This document shows positions 19,186 through 20,213 of a stretch of 20,213 nucleotides of DNA, piece after piece; within the stretch, counting starts at the first letter, position 1; each line of letters starts with the position of its first letter. The DNA comes from a virus. The translations under genes and the position numbers were made by a program. The notes under the pieces are model-generated. The model saw only the letters and a list, made by a program, of their open reading frames with translations, was not told the origin of the DNA and made no database searches. The stretch lies in IMG/VR virus record IMGVR_UViG_3300040962_000014, positions 1 to 20,213 of that record; one strand, written 5' to 3'.

Positions 19186-20213
19186 AGATAGCAATACTTA
19201 ACGACACTCATGCTGGTGTCCGTGGTGATATGGTTGCAATGGCCGATTACCAAGGACGATTTTATAATGAAGTTTTCTTCCCATATCTAAAGGAGAATGA
19301 TATCACTCACATATTACATTTGGGTGATTACTTTGATAGAAGGAAGTATGTAAACTTTTCAACATTAAAATCTAATCGTGAACATTTTATAAAACCTATG
19401 TTGGAACATGGTATATCCATGGATTTGATTATAGGTAATCACGATACTTATTTTAAAAATACAAATGAAGTAAACTCTCCCGACCTTTTATTATTCGAGT
19501 CAGATAATATCAATGTTATCCAAGAACCCGAGGTAAGAGAATATGACGGATTGAATATTGCACTTGTTCCATGGATTAATTCTGAGAACTATGCAGATTC
19601 AGTAGAGTTTCTTATGTCTGCAAATGCACCTATTTGTATGGGACACTTCGAATTTGAAGGTGCGTTAATGCACCCAGGCATGACTTGTCAACATGGACTA
19701 GACCATTCATATGTAAAGAGATTTGAAAAAGTTTATAGTGGACACTTCCACCAAAAATCAGAGTTTGCAAATATCAAATATCTTGGTTCTCAAATGCAGT
19801 TTACTTGGTCAGATTTTGGAGACGAAAAATTCTTCCATATCTTTGATACTGAAACAAGAGAAATGGAACCAGTTCATAACCCTTTAAAAATTTTCGACAA
19901 AATTTTCTATGACGATACAAAGGAGACTTTTGAGACACTTGTTAACAAAGACTATTCTTCTGTGACAGGTAAGTTTACAAAAGTTATTGTTGTAAATAAA
20001 GACAACCCGTATTGGTTCGATGCATTCTTAGATAAGATACATGCAGCTTCCCCATTACACTTACAAGTTGTAGACGATAATAAACACATGGACTTAATGG
20101 ACGATGCAGATGTTGAAAATGTTGAGGATACATTGACTATACTAACAAAGTATGTCGATAGTATGGATATTCAAGGTAAGAAAAAGCCTCTTACAGAATT
20201 AATGACTTCGTTG
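19182..20213 (+). CDS. 47: gp47 recombination endonuclease subunit (Mre11-like), open at window end
   Basis: Nuclease subunit of the gp46/gp47 complex (SbcD/Mre11 family), which resects DNA ends for recombination-dependent replication and degrades host DNA. 344 codons are visible with no stop, so the C-terminus lies beyond the window. T4 gp47 is 339 aa, so little is likely missing. The metallophosphoesterase motifs are complete: DTH (D8, H10), GDYFDRR (D49), GNHD (N86-H87-D88), GHFEFEG (H155) and GHFH (H188, H190). The ATG overlaps the gp55 stop (ATGA), so the two are translationally coupled. In relatives gp46 usually follows. Confidence 0.95.
   Translation, partial: MKIAILNDTHAGVRGDMVAMADYQGRFYNEVFFPYLKENDITHILHLGDYFDRRKYVNFSTLKSNREHFIKPMLEHGISMDLIIGNHDTYFKNTNEVNSPDLLLFESDNINVIQEPEVREYDGLNIALVPWINSENYADSVEFLMSANAPICMGHFEFEGALMHPGMTCQHGLDHSYVKRFEKVYSGHFHQKSEFANIKYLGSQMQFTWSDFGDEKFFHIFDTETREMEPVHNPLKIFDKIFYDDTKETFETLVNKDYSSVTGKFTKVIVVNKDNPYWFDAFLDKIHAASPLHLQVVDDNKHMDLMDDADVENVEDTLTILTKYVDSMDIQGKKKPLTELMTSL

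Noticed and set aside
1-20213. tRNA genes, CRISPR arrays, insertion sequences, integrase or attachment sites, photosynthesis-type auxiliary genes
   Set aside because: Looked for and not seen. There is no cloverleaf-like segment, no spaced direct repeats, no transposase or integrase motif.

Overview
The window is a contiguous piece of a T4-like myovirus (tailed phage, contractile tail). Every gene reads on the + strand, packing is dense, and the DNA is AT-rich (roughly 35-38% GC by eye, not counted). The T4 structural block is present in canonical order: gp13-gp14-gp15-gp16-gp17-gp18-gp19-gp20-gp67-(gp68 position)-gp21-gp22-gp23. It is followed by a recombination and late-transcription block, uvsY-uvsW-gp55-gp47. 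This layout, a 2OG-Fe(II) oxygenase beside uvsY/uvsW, and a glutamine-II ('Downstream-peptide'-type) riboswitch ahead of a YRG-motif (DUF4278-like) micro-peptide all point to the marine T4-like group that includes cyanophages and pelagiphages. The host cannot be fixed from this window, which has no photosynthesis genes or tRNAs.

Region 1 (1-5336): neck and tail-completion proteins gp13, gp14 and gp15, then the two terminase subunits, with a SAM-methyltransferase-like gene inserted between small and large terminase. Region 2 (5337-9458): tail sheath, tail tube and portal. Region 3 (9459-13379): prohead core, protease, an enlarged acidic scaffold and the major capsid protein, closed by a strong intrinsic terminator. 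Region 4 (13380-14476): a late-promoter-like box, the riboswitch, a 38-aa peptide, a hairpin, a 71-aa protein of unknown function and a second tail-tube-like protein. Region 5 (14477-17642): uvsY, a 28-aa membrane peptide, a 2OG oxygenase, the UvsW helicase and an unknown protein with a possible Sm-like barrel. Region 6 (17643-18494): five tiny overlapping ORFs, each with a hydrophobic segment, four of them below about 60 aa. Region 7 (18495-20213): gp55 late sigma factor and the Mre11-like nuclease gp47, which runs off the window end.

Transcription logic is readable. Perfect T4 late boxes (TATAAATA) precede gp13, gp18, gp20 and gp22, and one-mismatch versions precede the riboswitch, the 71-aa gene, the second tube-like gene and uvsY. 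uvsY and gp55 also have host-type TATAAT -10 boxes. For gp20, the second tube-like gene and gp55 the predicted +1 falls exactly on the A of the ATG, and for uvsY it falls two bases upstream. None of these four has a good Shine-Dalgarno, which suggests promoter-proximal leaderless initiation, while other promoter-proximal genes have 22-32 nt leaders with Shine-Dalgarno sequences.

The most interesting items are the glutamine-sensing riboswitch unit placed directly behind the capsid gene, the leaderless geometry, the methyltransferase-like gene inside the terminase pair, the coupled cassette of micro-membrane proteins, and the near-total absence of GATC (one site seen) and of CCGG (none seen) in 20 kb.
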